From Nitrosomonas sp. (lineage in GTDB: Bacteria; Pseudomonadota; Gammaproteobacteria; Burkholderiales; Nitrosomonadaceae): a stretch of 42,820 bases of DNA. Below are positions 14,447-23,245 of the stretch, one piece after another. A program made the translations under genes and the position numbers. How positions within the stretch are numbered: position 1 is the first letter of the stretch; every line of letters starts with the position of its first letter. Location of the stretch: the NCBI GenBank assembly GCA_020890945.1, contig JAJHPK010000032.1, forward strand, positions 1 to 42,820, written 5' to 3'. Under the pieces are notes generated by a model. The model worked only from the letters and a program-made list of their open reading frames with translations. It was not told the DNA's origin and did no database searches.

Positions 14447-14620
14447 AGCGGATCAAACCTCAACGCGTTGAAATCTATAATTTCTTGAATAGCCTGAAAA
14501 TTTCACTGCAAAGATTGAGCTAATCACAAGAATGGTACCGACCAGTAAATCTGGAGGAAAGAAAACAAATAAAATCAGTGACTCAACTGGATTACCGGAG
14601 AGTTCATTTAGGAGAATAAA

Positions 14621-14989
14621 GTGAAGCTTTTTTGGTATTTTTTACACATTGTGACATTGAGCTCATTTTCTGTTAGCGAGCCCCGAGCATCTTCTGATCA
14701 AACAACATCGGTAGTAGACCTTCAAAACACGCAACGCAATTTGTTTCAGTTAGTGCAAAAATTGTCACCCGAAATCTTACCGGAAACAAAAGTTGCTGAG
14801 GCGAAAATACCGACAGATTATCGCCAAAGTTCCAATAGATATCTTATCAATCCAGATTCACACACAACACGACATGTGAACAGGTTAAGCGGAATCGACA
14901 TCAAAAGATTTAAAGATGTCACTTCACTTGCCAGCAGCACCTACCATATGTTCGAAATTTTTGGTGTCAACATTAGTAATACCGTTTAG
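14621..14989 (+). CDS. Small secreted protein of unknown function
   Basis: A GTG start at 14621 is preceded by TAGGAG at a good distance. The 122-residue product begins with a short basic and hydrophobic stretch (MKLFWYFLHIVTLSSFSVSE) that looks like a signal peptide cleaved near residue 20-25. The mature part is polar with no repeats, Cys pairs or known motif. I do not recognise a family. It lies between the YezD gene and the sulfate-binding protein gene on the same strand and could belong to that transcription unit, but 210 bases separate it from the latter. Confidence 0.55.
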   Translation: MKLFWYFLHIVTLSSFSVSEPRASSDQTTSVVDLQNTQRNLFQLVQKLSPEILPETKVAEAKIPTDYRQSSNRYLINPDSHTTRHVNRLSGIDIKRFKDVTSLASSTYHMFEIFGVNISNTV

Positions 14990-15127
14990 GAGCTTGAGTT
15001 CATTTGTAACCGAATTGGGCTCAGCTATACCTATTTTACCGTCAGCTAGTTTGCCAAGAACACTACTGTAGTAACCACTTATACAACTTTACAAAAACAC
15101 TCTTGCCCGACCAACGCTCGAGTGAAA

Positions 15128-15157
15128 TTGACTTCTCATACTTTTAAACACTAATCA
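15128..15157 (+). promoter_or_regulatory. Possible sigma-70 promoter of the sulfate/encapsulin operon
   Basis: TTGACT at 15128-15133 is followed after 17-18 bases by TAATCA within CTAATCAGTA. This gives a good -35 and a weak -10, 45-70 bases before the sulfate-binding protein start. AT-rich DNA surrounds it. No CysB-like site could be pointed out with confidence. Confidence 0.3.
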
Positions 15158-15199
15158 GTATTTTATTAATCTTCTTAAATTTCTAATGGAGAAAATATT

Positions 15200-16207
15200 A
15201 TGAACATCAAAACACGATTAACAATCAGTCTCTTGTTAGCAAGTCTATTTATCGGTACGAACGCATGGGCGGAAAAAACTTTGCTTAACGTCTCCTATGA
15301 TCCGACTCGAGAGCTTTATCAGGAGTTTAATGTGGCTTTTGCTAAATACTGGCAAGCCAAAAACAACGAAAAAATTACGATTCGGCAATCGCATGGCGGT
15401 TCCGGCAAACAAGCGCGTTCGGTGATCGACGGCCTCGAAGCGGATGTGGTGACACTTGCTTTGGCCAATGATATCAACGCCATCGCCGAAAAGGCTAAAT
15501 TGCTGCCAGAAAAATGGCAGCAACGGCTGGCACTCAACAGCACGCCGTATACCTCGACCATCATCTTTCTGGTGCGTAAAGGCAATCCCAAAGGCATCAA
15601 AGATTGGGACGATTTGGCTCATCCCGGCGTGGCTGTGATTACACCAAACCCGAAAACATCCGGTGGCGCGCAATGGAATTATCTGGCGGCCTGGCAATTT
15701 GGTAAACGCAAGTTTGCCGGTGACGAAAGCAAAGTAAAGGAATTTGTTACTAACATTTATAACAATGTACCGGTATTGGATTCTGGTGCACGCGGTTCAA
15801 CCACGACATTTGTCGAACGCGGTGTTGGTGACGTGCTCATTTCCTGGGAAAACGAAGCATTCTTAGCACTCAAGGAATACGGCGCAGATAAATTTGAAGT
15901 TGTCATTCCGACGTTCAGCATACTTGCAGAACCCCCGGTTGCGGTAGTCGATAAAGTAGTCGACAAGCGTGGTACACGTCAGATTGCAGAAGCATATCTC
16001 GAATATCTCTACTCCGAGGAAGGCCAGGAAATTGCCGCCAAACACTTCTACCGCCCAACAAACAGTAAAGTCGCGGAAAAGTATGTTAGCCAATTCCCCA
16101 AAGTTGAGCTATTCAAAATCGACGAGGCTTTTGGCGGCTGGAAGAATGCGCATAAAACCCACTTCGCCGATGGCGCCACATTCGATCAGATTTATCTGAA
16201 GCGATAA
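15200..16207 (+). CDS. sbp: Periplasmic sulfate-binding protein
   Basis: A 335-residue solute-binding protein with a cleavable signal peptide ([21 protein letters not shown], cleavage after AWA near residue 24). The mature protein has the Sbp/CysP family landmarks: [65 protein letters not shown] and a C-terminal [12 protein letters not shown]. It captures sulfate (or thiosulfate) in the periplasm for the CysTWA transporter encoded 4 kb downstream in the same operon. A TGGAGA ribosome site lies just upstream. It is the first gene of a nine-gene run in which the shell and cargo genes lie between the binding protein and its permease. The sulfate-versus-thiosulfate preference cannot be read from the sequence. 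Confidence 0.93.
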   Translation: MNIKTRLTISLLLASLFIGTNAWAEKTLLNVSYDPTRELYQEFNVAFAKYWQAKNNEKITIRQSHGGSGKQARSVIDGLEADVVTLALANDINAIAEKAKLLPEKWQQRLALNSTPYTSTIIFLVRKGNPKGIKDWDDLAHPGVAVITPNPKTSGGAQWNYLAAWQFGKRKFAGDESKVKEFVTNIYNNVPVLDSGARGSTTTFVERGVGDVLISWENEAFLALKEYGADKFEVVIPTFSILAEPPVAVVDKVVDKRGTRQIAEAYLEYLYSEEGQEIAAKHFYRPTNSKVAEKYVSQFPKVELFKIDEAFGGWKNAHKTHFADGATFDQIYLKR

Positions 16208-16252
16208 CTGCGTACCGCATCGCGGTACGTTACCAAACGAAGAGGATTACAT

Positions 16253-16597
16253 ATGACTGTTCTTATTGTGGGTGGAGATTACGTGACATCGTTCAAATAC
16301 TTCATTGCTACGCAACACGATGCGCGCATCGAACATTGGAGTGGCCGTACGAAAGGGCATAACAAACGGCAGCTTCCGCATGAAACCAAGCTGGTGATTG
16401 TTATTTGTGATTTCATTAACCATAACCTTGCTAATTCAATCAAAGCGAAAGCAAATCGCAACGGTATACCGCTTCTTTATTGCCATCGCTCGATTAATGA
16501 ACTGAAGCGCAAATTGACGGATGTCTATCCAGTAGATCAAAAAAGTTGTTGCGAAAAATATTGTAGCGATAACAATCAGTCTCGCAAGCTTCATTGA
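16253..16597 (+). CDS. DUF2325 domain protein
   Basis: A 114-residue protein whose first 90 residues form a complete DUF2325 domain: MTVLIVGGDYVTSFKYFIAT, an IEHWSGRTKGHNKRQLP stretch and LVIVICDFINHNLANSIKAK followed by GIPLLYCHRSINEL. The fold is a small Rossmann-like domain with a GGD turn. The function is unknown, but the family often accompanies sulfate transport and iron-sulfur genes. The C-terminal tail contains a CC and an additional Cys (KSCCEKYCSD), which could bind metal or be redox active; it lies beyond the conserved domain. AGAGGA precedes the ATG. It begins 45 bases after the sulfate-binding protein gene and is probably cotranscribed. Confidence 0.8.
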   Translation: MTVLIVGGDYVTSFKYFIATQHDARIEHWSGRTKGHNKRQLPHETKLVIVICDFINHNLANSIKAKANRNGIPLLYCHRSINELKRKLTDVYPVDQKSCCEKYCSDNNQSRKLH

Positions 16598-16698
16598 TGA
16601 ATTGAACAGACGGCAGAGCATTAGCACCAAAGTCGCGCAGCAACGTAATAGGTTTTACTGCCTGCCATAGCCGCATTAATTTTTATGGAGATCATTCC

Positions 16699-17535
16699 AT
16701 GAGTACCTCAACAAACAATACTTTTATAGCCCTCGACGAATTTGAGCTCGTCAATTCAGCAACCGATTATGCGTTGAAGCGTGTAAAAACTGGTTGGATC
16801 AGCGGGTATTTTTATCAGTGCGAATTGACCAGCGTGTTCCAGCCCATATTTAGCGTTAATTTGGGCAGAACCATTGGACATGCCGCATATGTGCGCTCCA
16901 AATCGAACGAAGAAATTGCACTTTGGCCATGGCAGGTTTTCGCCATGGCATCAAAAGACTATCAATTAGTTGAATTGGACCGCTTATGCCGGGCAATTCA
17001 CGCGCTGAATTATCATTTCAATCATACATCTCGGTCGGATAATTTGTTTGTTGAAGTTCATCCGCGATTGCTGGAAAGCGTCAAAGACGATTATGGCCGT
17101 GCATTTGAGAGTTTTCTCGACTTGATCGGCATGAAAACTTCGCGCGTCGTCATTGAAATTCCGGCAATTGTCAACCGCAATTGGAAATTGCTGCAGCATG
17201 TCATCAGCAATTACCGTTCGCGCGGTTATCGAATCGCCGCCAACTACAGCGGCAACCGCAGCGATTGGATGGTGGAACTGGGAAGTTTGTATCCGGATTT
17301 CGTGAGAATCGAGGCCAGCGATTTGATGCGTCATGAAGACATTACAGCGCTAACGGATACCGTGCACAGCTTTGGTGCAAGCTTGCTGGTGTGGGGTATC
17401 GAAACACCGGAACAGTTAGTTGCTGCCAAACGAACCGATGCAGATAATCTGCAAGGGAATCTACTCGGCAAGCCGGTATCCGTGATCGAAACAATCGAGC
17501 TAACAGCTGTTTCAAGACCAGTTACTAAACCATAA
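16699..17535 (+). CDS. Degenerate EAL-domain protein, probably not a phosphodiesterase
   Basis: A 278-residue protein with an EAL fold from about residue 48 to 270 (TSVFQPIFSVNLGRTIGHAAY at the start, LQGNLLGKP at the end). The catalytic signature is lost: the EAL/EVLxR motif is replaced by HAAYVR, the family's ELTE-like segment reads VIEIPA, the DDFG motif reads ANYSG, and the Lys of the D-hK segment is Arg (FVRIEASD). It is therefore unlikely to cleave c-di-GMP and more likely binds a nucleotide or a protein partner. The N-terminal 45 residues have no recognised domain. It starts 101 bases after DUF2325 and ends 93 bases before the encapsulin gene, so it is embedded in the sulfur operon. 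Confidence 0.82.
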   Translation: MSTSTNNTFIALDEFELVNSATDYALKRVKTGWISGYFYQCELTSVFQPIFSVNLGRTIGHAAYVRSKSNEEIALWPWQVFAMASKDYQLVELDRLCRAIHALNYHFNHTSRSDNLFVEVHPRLLESVKDDYGRAFESFLDLIGMKTSRVVIEIPAIVNRNWKLLQHVISNYRSRGYRIAANYSGNRSDWMVELGSLYPDFVRIEASDLMRHEDITALTDTVHSFGASLLVWGIETPEQLVAAKRTDADNLQGNLLGKPVSVIETIELTAVSRPVTKP

Positions 17536-17628
17536 AAGAAGCATTTTTACACATTTATTTCAGCGAGTTTCTCAAACCTGAAGCAGCAAACATTACGAAT
17601 TTATTGACATAATTTAAGGAAAATTAAA

Positions 17629-18546
17629 ATGACCGATATCCATCAAGCCCATACCGCACTAGGCGATGTAGCCGCTCGAACGCTTGCCAATGCCACAAAA
17701 ACTGTCCCGATGATGGGAACCATCACGCCACGCTGGTTAACCCACTTACTGAACTGGGTGCCAGTCGAGGCGGGTATTTATCGTGTGAATAAAGTGAAGG
17801 ATCCCGATCAAGTAGAAGTTGATTGCTCGGCCAAGGATGAACGTGAATTACCCGCAACATTCGTGGATTATGAAGAATGGGGACGGGAATATGTTCTGAG
17901 TGCGGTCAATACCGTGCTGGATGTGCATACCCGTGTTTCCGATCTGTACAGCAGTCCGCACAATCAAATTCGCGAACAGTTGCGCCTCACGATCGAAACG
18001 GCAAAAGAACGTCAGGAAAGCGAGTTGATCAATAACAAGGAGTATGGTCTGCTTAACAATGTCGCAAAATCCATGAAAGTGAAGACACGCACGGGCGCAC
18101 CTACACCCGATGATTTGGATGAGTTGATCGCGCACGTCTGGAAAGAGCCGGGCTTTTTTCTGGCACACCCGCAGGCGATTGCCGCGTTCGGTCGAGAATG
18201 TACCCGCCGTGGCGTTCCACCTCCAACCGTTTCGCTGTTTGGCTCGCAATTTTTGACGTGGCGTGGAGTTCCATTGATTCCAAGCGACAAACTTAATGTT
18301 ACTGGCGGCAAAACCAATATCCTATTGCTCCGTACTGGAGAAAGCCGCCAAGGTGTAGTCGGGCTTTATCAACCCAATTTACCGGGCCAGCAGGGTATGG
18401 GGTTATCGGTGCGTTTCATGGGTATCAACCATAAAGCGATTGCTTCCTACCTGGTTTCCCTCTATTGCTCGCTCGCGGTGTTAACCGAAGACGCGCTTGG
18501 CGTACTCGAAAATGTCGAAGTAGGTAAATATCATGAGTACAAGTAA
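17629..18546 (+). CDS. srpI: Family 2A encapsulin shell protein (SrpI type)
   Basis: A 305-residue HK97-fold shell protein of the Family 2A (SrpI) group. Recognisable segments are the N-terminal arm (TLANATKTVPMMGTITPRWL), LLNWVPVEAGIYRVNKVKDP, the EEWGREYVLSAVNTVLDVHT RVSDLYS helix, a GLLNNV region, GRECTRRGVPPPTVSLFGSQ FLTWRGVPLIPSDKL and GESRQGVVGLYQPNLPG. It would self-assemble into an icosahedral nanocompartment around the desulfurase encoded next. The two genes overlap by 14 bases, which favours translational coupling and cotranslational cargo loading. TAAGGA precedes the ATG. No cyclic-nucleotide-binding insertion is seen, which separates it from Family 2B shells. The length equals that of characterised SrpI proteins (about 300-310). 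Confidence 0.92.
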   Translation: MTDIHQAHTALGDVAARTLANATKTVPMMGTITPRWLTHLLNWVPVEAGIYRVNKVKDPDQVEVDCSAKDERELPATFVDYEEWGREYVLSAVNTVLDVHTRVSDLYSSPHNQIREQLRLTIETAKERQESELINNKEYGLLNNVAKSMKVKTRTGAPTPDDLDELIAHVWKEPGFFLAHPQAIAAFGRECTRRGVPPPTVSLFGSQFLTWRGVPLIPSDKLNVTGGKTNILLLRTGESRQGVVGLYQPNLPGQQGMGLSVRFMGINHKAIASYLVSLYCSLAVLTEDALGVLENVEVGKYHEYK

Positions 18547-20359
18547 TTTCGATCAGTTCACAGGTGAAAGCTTGCAAGCGGCATCCGGTTACTTGCCGGA
18601 TGTCGAGTTACTAACCCGCCTGGCTAACGAATTTTTTACTGCTTTACCAAACGCGGCAATCGCTTCAAATTCAAACGCGCCATCTTCAGCGGCTACGCCA
18701 GAACTGGATATTCCTGCATTTCCTGCGGATCATCCGCATGTGGAAAATTTCGTTTCTCAATCGGATATTCCGCTGCCGTTTGAAACCGAGCTCAACGCTC
18801 TGCTGGCCCCCATAAATGAAATCTCTGCCGCTTTATCCGGCACAGCACACGCCGCTGGTGCACCATCCCCCGCAGCAGCAACATTTCCACCCCCGCTGGA
18901 AATTCCCGTATTTCCCGCCAACTTCTCCAGCGCTGTAACCCCTCTCCCCCTCTCGGCCATCCCGTTGCCGTTTGAGGATGAGTTACGCGCTCTGTTTACA
19001 CCGGCGCAAAAAGCTTCTCATGCACACGCAAGCGCACCGGCCAGTTCCAACTCAGGGTCATCATTTTATTTTCTCGACAGCATCGCATCGCCAGTAACTC
19101 GCGCGCCGCTACCGGCATTTGCGGCTGCACATCCACCTTTCGACGTTAATGCCATCCGGCGGGATTTTCCAATATTGAAAGAACTGGTGCACGGCCGTCC
19201 GCTGATTTGGCTGGATAATGCCGCGACGACACAAAAACCGCAATCAGTCATCGACCGCCTCAGCTATTTCTATCAGCACGAAAACTCCAACATCCACCGC
19301 GCTGCGCATGAATTGGCAGCTCGCGCGACAGATGCCTACGAAGACGCGCGCAAAAAAGTCGGTCATTTCCTGAATGCGCCATCTGCCGACGAAATCGTTT
19401 TTGTCCGTGGCACCACCGAGGGCATCAATCTCGTCGCACAAAGCTGGGGGCGGCAACATATCCATGAAGGTGACGAAATCGTCATCACCTGGCTGGAGCA
19501 TCACGCCAATATTGTGCCGTGGCAGCAACTGTGCACCGAGAAAGGCGCCAAGTTGCGCGTCGCGCCAGTGGACGATCACGGACAGATATTATTGGATGAG
19601 TATCAGAAACTACTTAATTCGCGCACCAAGCTGGTGGCATTTTCGCAAGTATCGAATGCGCTGGGCACGATTACGCCAGCACAGCAAATGATTGCGATGG
19701 CGCACCGGGTTGGTGCGCGCGTACTGTTAGATGGCGCGCAATCCGTTTCGCACATGCGCATCGATGTACAGCAACTCGACTGCGATTGGTTTGTTTTTTC
19801 CGGTCACAAAGTATTCGCCCCAACCGGGATCGGTGCCCTATTCGGTAAAGCTGAATTGCTCAATTCAATGTCACCTTGGCAGGGTGGCGGCAATATGATC
19901 CAGGATGTCACCTTTGAAAAAACCACTTACCATGCGGCACCTGCTCGCTTTGAAGCCGGCACCGGTAATATCGCCGATGCTGTCGGATTGGGCGCCGCGA
20001 TTGATTACGTTCAGCGCATCGGTCTTGAAAACATCAGCTGCTATGAACATCAACTGCTGGTTTACGCGACACGCGGTCTCAGTACGATTCCGGGTTTGCG
20101 TTTGATTGGTACTGCAGCGGAAAAAGCCGGTGTGCTGTCTTTTGTACTGAAGGGATTCAGTTCCGAAGAAGTTGGCGCAGCGCTGAACCGTGAAGGTATC
20201 GCCGTGCGTTCCGGTCATCACTGCGCACAGCCGATTTTGCGCCGCTTTGGTTTGGAAACTACGGTTCGTCCGTCATTGGCGCTGTACAACACCTGCGCGG
20301 ATATCGATTTTCTAATCGCTGCGCTGCACCGTATCCAAAGCGGACGTGTAAGTTTTTGA
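18533..20359 (+). CDS. Encapsulated cysteine desulfurase with long cargo-loading N-terminus
   Basis: A 608-residue protein. Residues about 200-608 are a complete type II (SufS-like) desulfurase: PLIWLDNAATTQKP (PLP-fold start), TWLEHHANIVPW, DGAQSVSH, the PLP lysine in SGHK (Lys426) and the persulfide cysteine in RSGHHCAQP (Cys564). It removes sulfur from cysteine, leaving alanine. The first ~200 residues are low-complexity, rich in Ala, Pro and Ser, and contain two copies of a 36-residue unit (58-93 and 122-157; pattern L-IP-FPA ... IPLPFE-EL-AL--P). This is the expected disordered shell-targeting region of Family 2A cargo. The start lies inside the shell gene (14-base overlap). The start is supported by homology-like MSTSNFDQFTGESLQAASGY reading directly from the coupled ATG. 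Confidence 0.93.
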   Translation: MSTSNFDQFTGESLQAASGYLPDVELLTRLANEFFTALPNAAIASNSNAPSSAATPELDIPAFPADHPHVENFVSQSDIPLPFETELNALLAPINEISAALSGTAHAAGAPSPAAATFPPPLEIPVFPANFSSAVTPLPLSAIPLPFEDELRALFTPAQKASHAHASAPASSNSGSSFYFLDSIASPVTRAPLPAFAAAHPPFDVNAIRRDFPILKELVHGRPLIWLDNAATTQKPQSVIDRLSYFYQHENSNIHRAAHELAARATDAYEDARKKVGHFLNAPSADEIVFVRGTTEGINLVAQSWGRQHIHEGDEIVITWLEHHANIVPWQQLCTEKGAKLRVAPVDDHGQILLDEYQKLLNSRTKLVAFSQVSNALGTITPAQQMIAMAHRVGARVLLDGAQSVSHMRIDVQQLDCDWFVFSGHKVFAPTGIGALFGKAELLNSMSPWQGGGNMIQDVTFEKTTYHAAPARFEAGTGNIADAVGLGAAIDYVQRIGLENISCYEHQLLVYATRGLSTIPGLRLIGTAAEKAGVLSFVLKGFSSEEVGAALNREGIAVRSGHHCAQPILRRFGLETTVRPSLALYNTCADIDFLIAALHRIQSGRVSF

Positions 20360-20381
20360 TTAAAGATAAGTCCAAATCAAC

Positions 20382-21230
20382 ATGAGGTATTTTCAATTGA
20401 ACCGTTTCAAGCAATACAGTATCTTGCCGGGTTTCAATCTGGCATTGGGATTCACACTGCTGTATCTCAGTTTGATCGTGTTAATTCCACTGTCGGCTGC
20501 ATTCATTCGCACCGCCGAATTGACCTGGCCGGAATTCTGGTCGATTGTCACCACGCCACGTGTTCTGGCTTCTTATCGATTGACATTCGGCGCGTCGTTC
20601 GCGGCCGCCACTATCAATGCTTTTTTCGGTCTGTTAGTCGCGTGGGTGCTGGTACGCTACCATTTTCCCGGCAAGAAAATAGTCGACGCTTTGGTGGATC
20701 TCCCCTTCGCCTTGCCTACCGCAGTAGCGGGCATTGCATTAACCGCGCTGTATGCCGGTAATGGCTGGATCGGACAGTTTCTCGAGCCGCTTGGCATCAA
20801 AGTGGCTTTCACGCCACTGGGGATTTTCGTGGCGCTGACTTTTATCGGTCTGCCGTTTGTGGTGCGTACCGTGCAGCCGGTGCTCGAAGATATTGAAGCC
20901 GAACTGGAAGAAGCGGCTGCGACACTCGGCGCCAATCGCTGGCAAACCTTCACACGCGTGATTTTCCCGGCACTCTATCCCGCCTTAATGACCGGTTTTG
21001 CATTGGCTTTCGCACGCGCGATCGGCGAGTACGGCTCGGTGATTTTTATTGCCGGGAATATGCCGATGATTTCCGAAATCACACCGCTGCTGATTATCAC
21101 CAAACTGGAACAATATGATTATGCAGGCGCCACAGCTCTGTCCGTGGTGATGCTGGTCATCTCGTTTATTCTGCTGCTCATCATTAATCTGCTGCAATGG
21201 TGGAATCGGCGGCGCAGCACCCTAACCTGA
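20382..21230 (+). CDS. cysT: Sulfate ABC transporter permease CysT
   Basis: A 282-residue inner-membrane permease with six predicted helices. It begins [23 protein letters not shown], and the cytoplasmic EAA loop is [22 protein letters not shown], which contacts CysA. The C-terminal segment [24 protein letters not shown] is diagnostic for the CysT/CysU subunit. It pairs with CysW to form the sulfate channel. It begins 22 bases after the desulfurase stop and ends 8 bases before cysW, so all are in one transcript. The ribosome site before the ATG is weak, which fits coupling to the upstream gene. Confidence 0.94.
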   Translation: MRYFQLNRFKQYSILPGFNLALGFTLLYLSLIVLIPLSAAFIRTAELTWPEFWSIVTTPRVLASYRLTFGASFAAATINAFFGLLVAWVLVRYHFPGKKIVDALVDLPFALPTAVAGIALTALYAGNGWIGQFLEPLGIKVAFTPLGIFVALTFIGLPFVVRTVQPVLEDIEAELEEAAATLGANRWQTFTRVIFPALYPALMTGFALAFARAIGEYGSVIFIAGNMPMISEITPLLIITKLEQYDYAGATALSVVMLVISFILLLIINLLQWWNRRRSTLT

Positions 21231-21238
21231 GAACGATT

Positions 21239-22117
21239 ATGACGACGATTACATTCCTCTTACCCGGCAAAACCTTTCCGCAGCATGCCACGAAAGAACC
21301 TGCTTGGGTACGCCGAACCTTAATTGGCCTAGCATTGGTATTTTTAACGCTATTTCTTTTCATTCCGCTGGTGTCGGTTTTTTATGAAGCTTTCAAGAAA
21401 GGCGCAGAAGTTTATGTCGCGGCGATCACCGATCCCGATGCGGTTTCCGCTATCAAACTGACGTTGCTCGTAGCAGTCATTGCGGTACCTTTGAATCTGG
21501 TATTCGGTATCGCGGCGGCCTGGGCTATCGCCAAGTTTGAATTCCGTGGCAAAAATCTGCTGATCACGATGATCGATCTGCCTTTCTCAGTTTCTCCGGT
21601 GGTTTCCGGGCTGATTTACGTACTCGTGTTTGGTTTGCAGGGATGGCTGGGGCCGTGGCTGGCGGAGCACGATATCAAAATTATCTTTGCCGTTCCCGGC
21701 ATCGTGTTAGCGACCATGTTTGTAACGGTACCATTCATCGCACGCGAATTGATTCCACTGATGCAAGCGCAGGGCACCGAGGAAGAGGAAGCGGCCGTCG
21801 TTCTGGGCGCGAGTGGCTGGCAGACTTTTTATCATGTCACGCTGCCGAATATTAAATGGGGGTTGCTGTACGGCGCTATTTTGTGTAACGCACGGGCGAT
21901 GGGAGAATTTGGCGCGGTATCGGTGGTATCCGGCCATATCCGCGGCAGCACCAATACTCTGCCACTGCACGTCGAAATTCTCTACAACGAATATAACTTC
22001 GCGGCCGCGTTTGCCGTGGCTTCACTGCTGGCTTTGCTGGCATTGGTAACATTAGCGCTGAAAACCCTGATTGAATTTCGTAACCAACAACATCAAAAAC
22101 AACGAGGTATCGAATGA
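21239..22117 (+). CDS. cysW: Sulfate ABC transporter permease CysW
   Basis: A 292-residue permease whose helices follow a 35-residue cytoplasmic N-terminus. Landmarks are [44 protein letters not shown] and the EAA loop [21 protein letters not shown]. The segment [28 protein letters not shown] is diagnostic for CysW. The ATG at 21239 is chosen over an upstream frame start at 21197, which would overlap cysT and add 14 residues unlike the family. It overlaps cysA by four bases (ATGA), indicating translational coupling. Together with CysT it forms the membrane channel of the sulfate importer. Confidence 0.94.
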   Translation: MTTITFLLPGKTFPQHATKEPAWVRRTLIGLALVFLTLFLFIPLVSVFYEAFKKGAEVYVAAITDPDAVSAIKLTLLVAVIAVPLNLVFGIAAAWAIAKFEFRGKNLLITMIDLPFSVSPVVSGLIYVLVFGLQGWLGPWLAEHDIKIIFAVPGIVLATMFVTVPFIARELIPLMQAQGTEEEEAAVVLGASGWQTFYHVTLPNIKWGLLYGAILCNARAMGEFGAVSVVSGHIRGSTNTLPLHVEILYNEYNFAAAFAVASLLALLALVTLALKTLIEFRNQQHQKQRGIE

Positions 22118-23202
22118 GCATTGAAGTGATTAGTCTTTCAAAACAATTTGGCACATTTACTGCACTGCATAATGTCAGTCTACAAGTGCATTCCGGTGAA
22201 CTGCTGGCGTTACTGGGGCCTTCGGGCTCCGGCAAAACTACGCTGCTACGCGTAATCGCCGGACTGGAAACCACCGATAGCGGCCAGGTGTTATTTCATG
22301 GTGAAGATGCAACCGATCAGCACGTGCGAGATCGCCATGTCGGGTTTGTATTTCAGCATTATGCTTTGTTTCGCAACATGACCATTTTTGAAAATGTTGC
22401 TTTCGGTCTGAATGTGCGTCCAAAGAAATTCCGACCTTCTAAAGAAGAAATTCATGACCGTGTGATGAAACTATTGCATCTGGTACAGCTGGATTGGCTG
22501 GCAGACCGCTATCCGCACCAGCTCTCCGGCGGTCAGCGCCAGCGTATCGCTTTGGCGCGGGCACTGGCAGTGGAACCGAGGGTGTTATTGCTCGATGAGC
22601 CTTTCGGTGCATTGGATGCCAAGGTGCGCAAGGAATTGCGCTCCTGGCTTCGCAGACTGCACGATGATATGCATATTACCAGTGTATTTGTCACACACGA
22701 TCAGGAAGAAGCGTTGGAAGTCGCCGACCGGGTGGTCGTTATGAACGAAGGGCGGATTGAACAAATCGGCACACCGGATGAAGTATACGAACAACCTGCC
22801 AGTCCCTTCGTATACGAATTCCTTGGCAACGTTAATTTATTTCACAGCCGTTTACATCGTGGCCGTGCCTGGATCGGTGATCTTGAAGTCGATGCGCCGG
22901 AACACGCAGAAGCGGAAGAACTGGCTGCAATCGCTTATGTGCGCCCGCATGAAATCGAAGTCGAGCGTACTCAGAATGGTGAAGCGGCGCTGGCAGCACA
23001 GATCGTCCATGTTTTATCTGTGGGACCTATTGTCAGGTTGGAGCTAGTGCGGGAAAACGACGACGAAAAACATCCGGTGCATGCTGAAATCAGTAAGGAG
23101 CGTTTTCGCGAATTGCAGCTCACCAAGGGAGAGAAAGTCTTTATCAAACCCAAGCGGCTTGATTTGTTCCCCAACTACCCGCGCAGCCAATTGAAGCATT
23201 AA
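22114..23202 (+). CDS. cysA: Sulfate ABC transporter ATPase CysA
   Basis: A 362-residue ATP-binding subunit. Walker A is [11 protein letters not shown] (Lys41), the Q loop is [12 protein letters not shown], the signature is [15 protein letters not shown], Walker B is [12 protein letters not shown] and the switch histidine is in [13 protein letters not shown]. After residue ~235 comes the TOBE-like C-terminal domain typical of CysA ([32 protein letters not shown]). It hydrolyses ATP to drive sulfate import through CysT-CysW. The four-base overlap with cysW and 43-base gap to the serine acetyltransferase gene keep it within the operon. The order of genes T-W-A follows the usual arrangement. Confidence 0.95.
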   Translation: MSIEVISLSKQFGTFTALHNVSLQVHSGELLALLGPSGSGKTTLLRVIAGLETTDSGQVLFHGEDATDQHVRDRHVGFVFQHYALFRNMTIFENVAFGLNVRPKKFRPSKEEIHDRVMKLLHLVQLDWLADRYPHQLSGGQRQRIALARALAVEPRVLLLDEPFGALDAKVRKELRSWLRRLHDDMHITSVFVTHDQEEALEVADRVVVMNEGRIEQIGTPDEVYEQPASPFVYEFLGNVNLFHSRLHRGRAWIGDLEVDAPEHAEAEELAAIAYVRPHEIEVERTQNGEAALAAQIVHVLSVGPIVRLELVRENDDEKHPVHAEISKERFRELQLTKGEKVFIKPKRLDLFPNYPRSQLKH

Positions 23203-23245
23203 GACGTGGCCTTGAAAAGCAGATTGAACGAAATGGATTGAAGAT

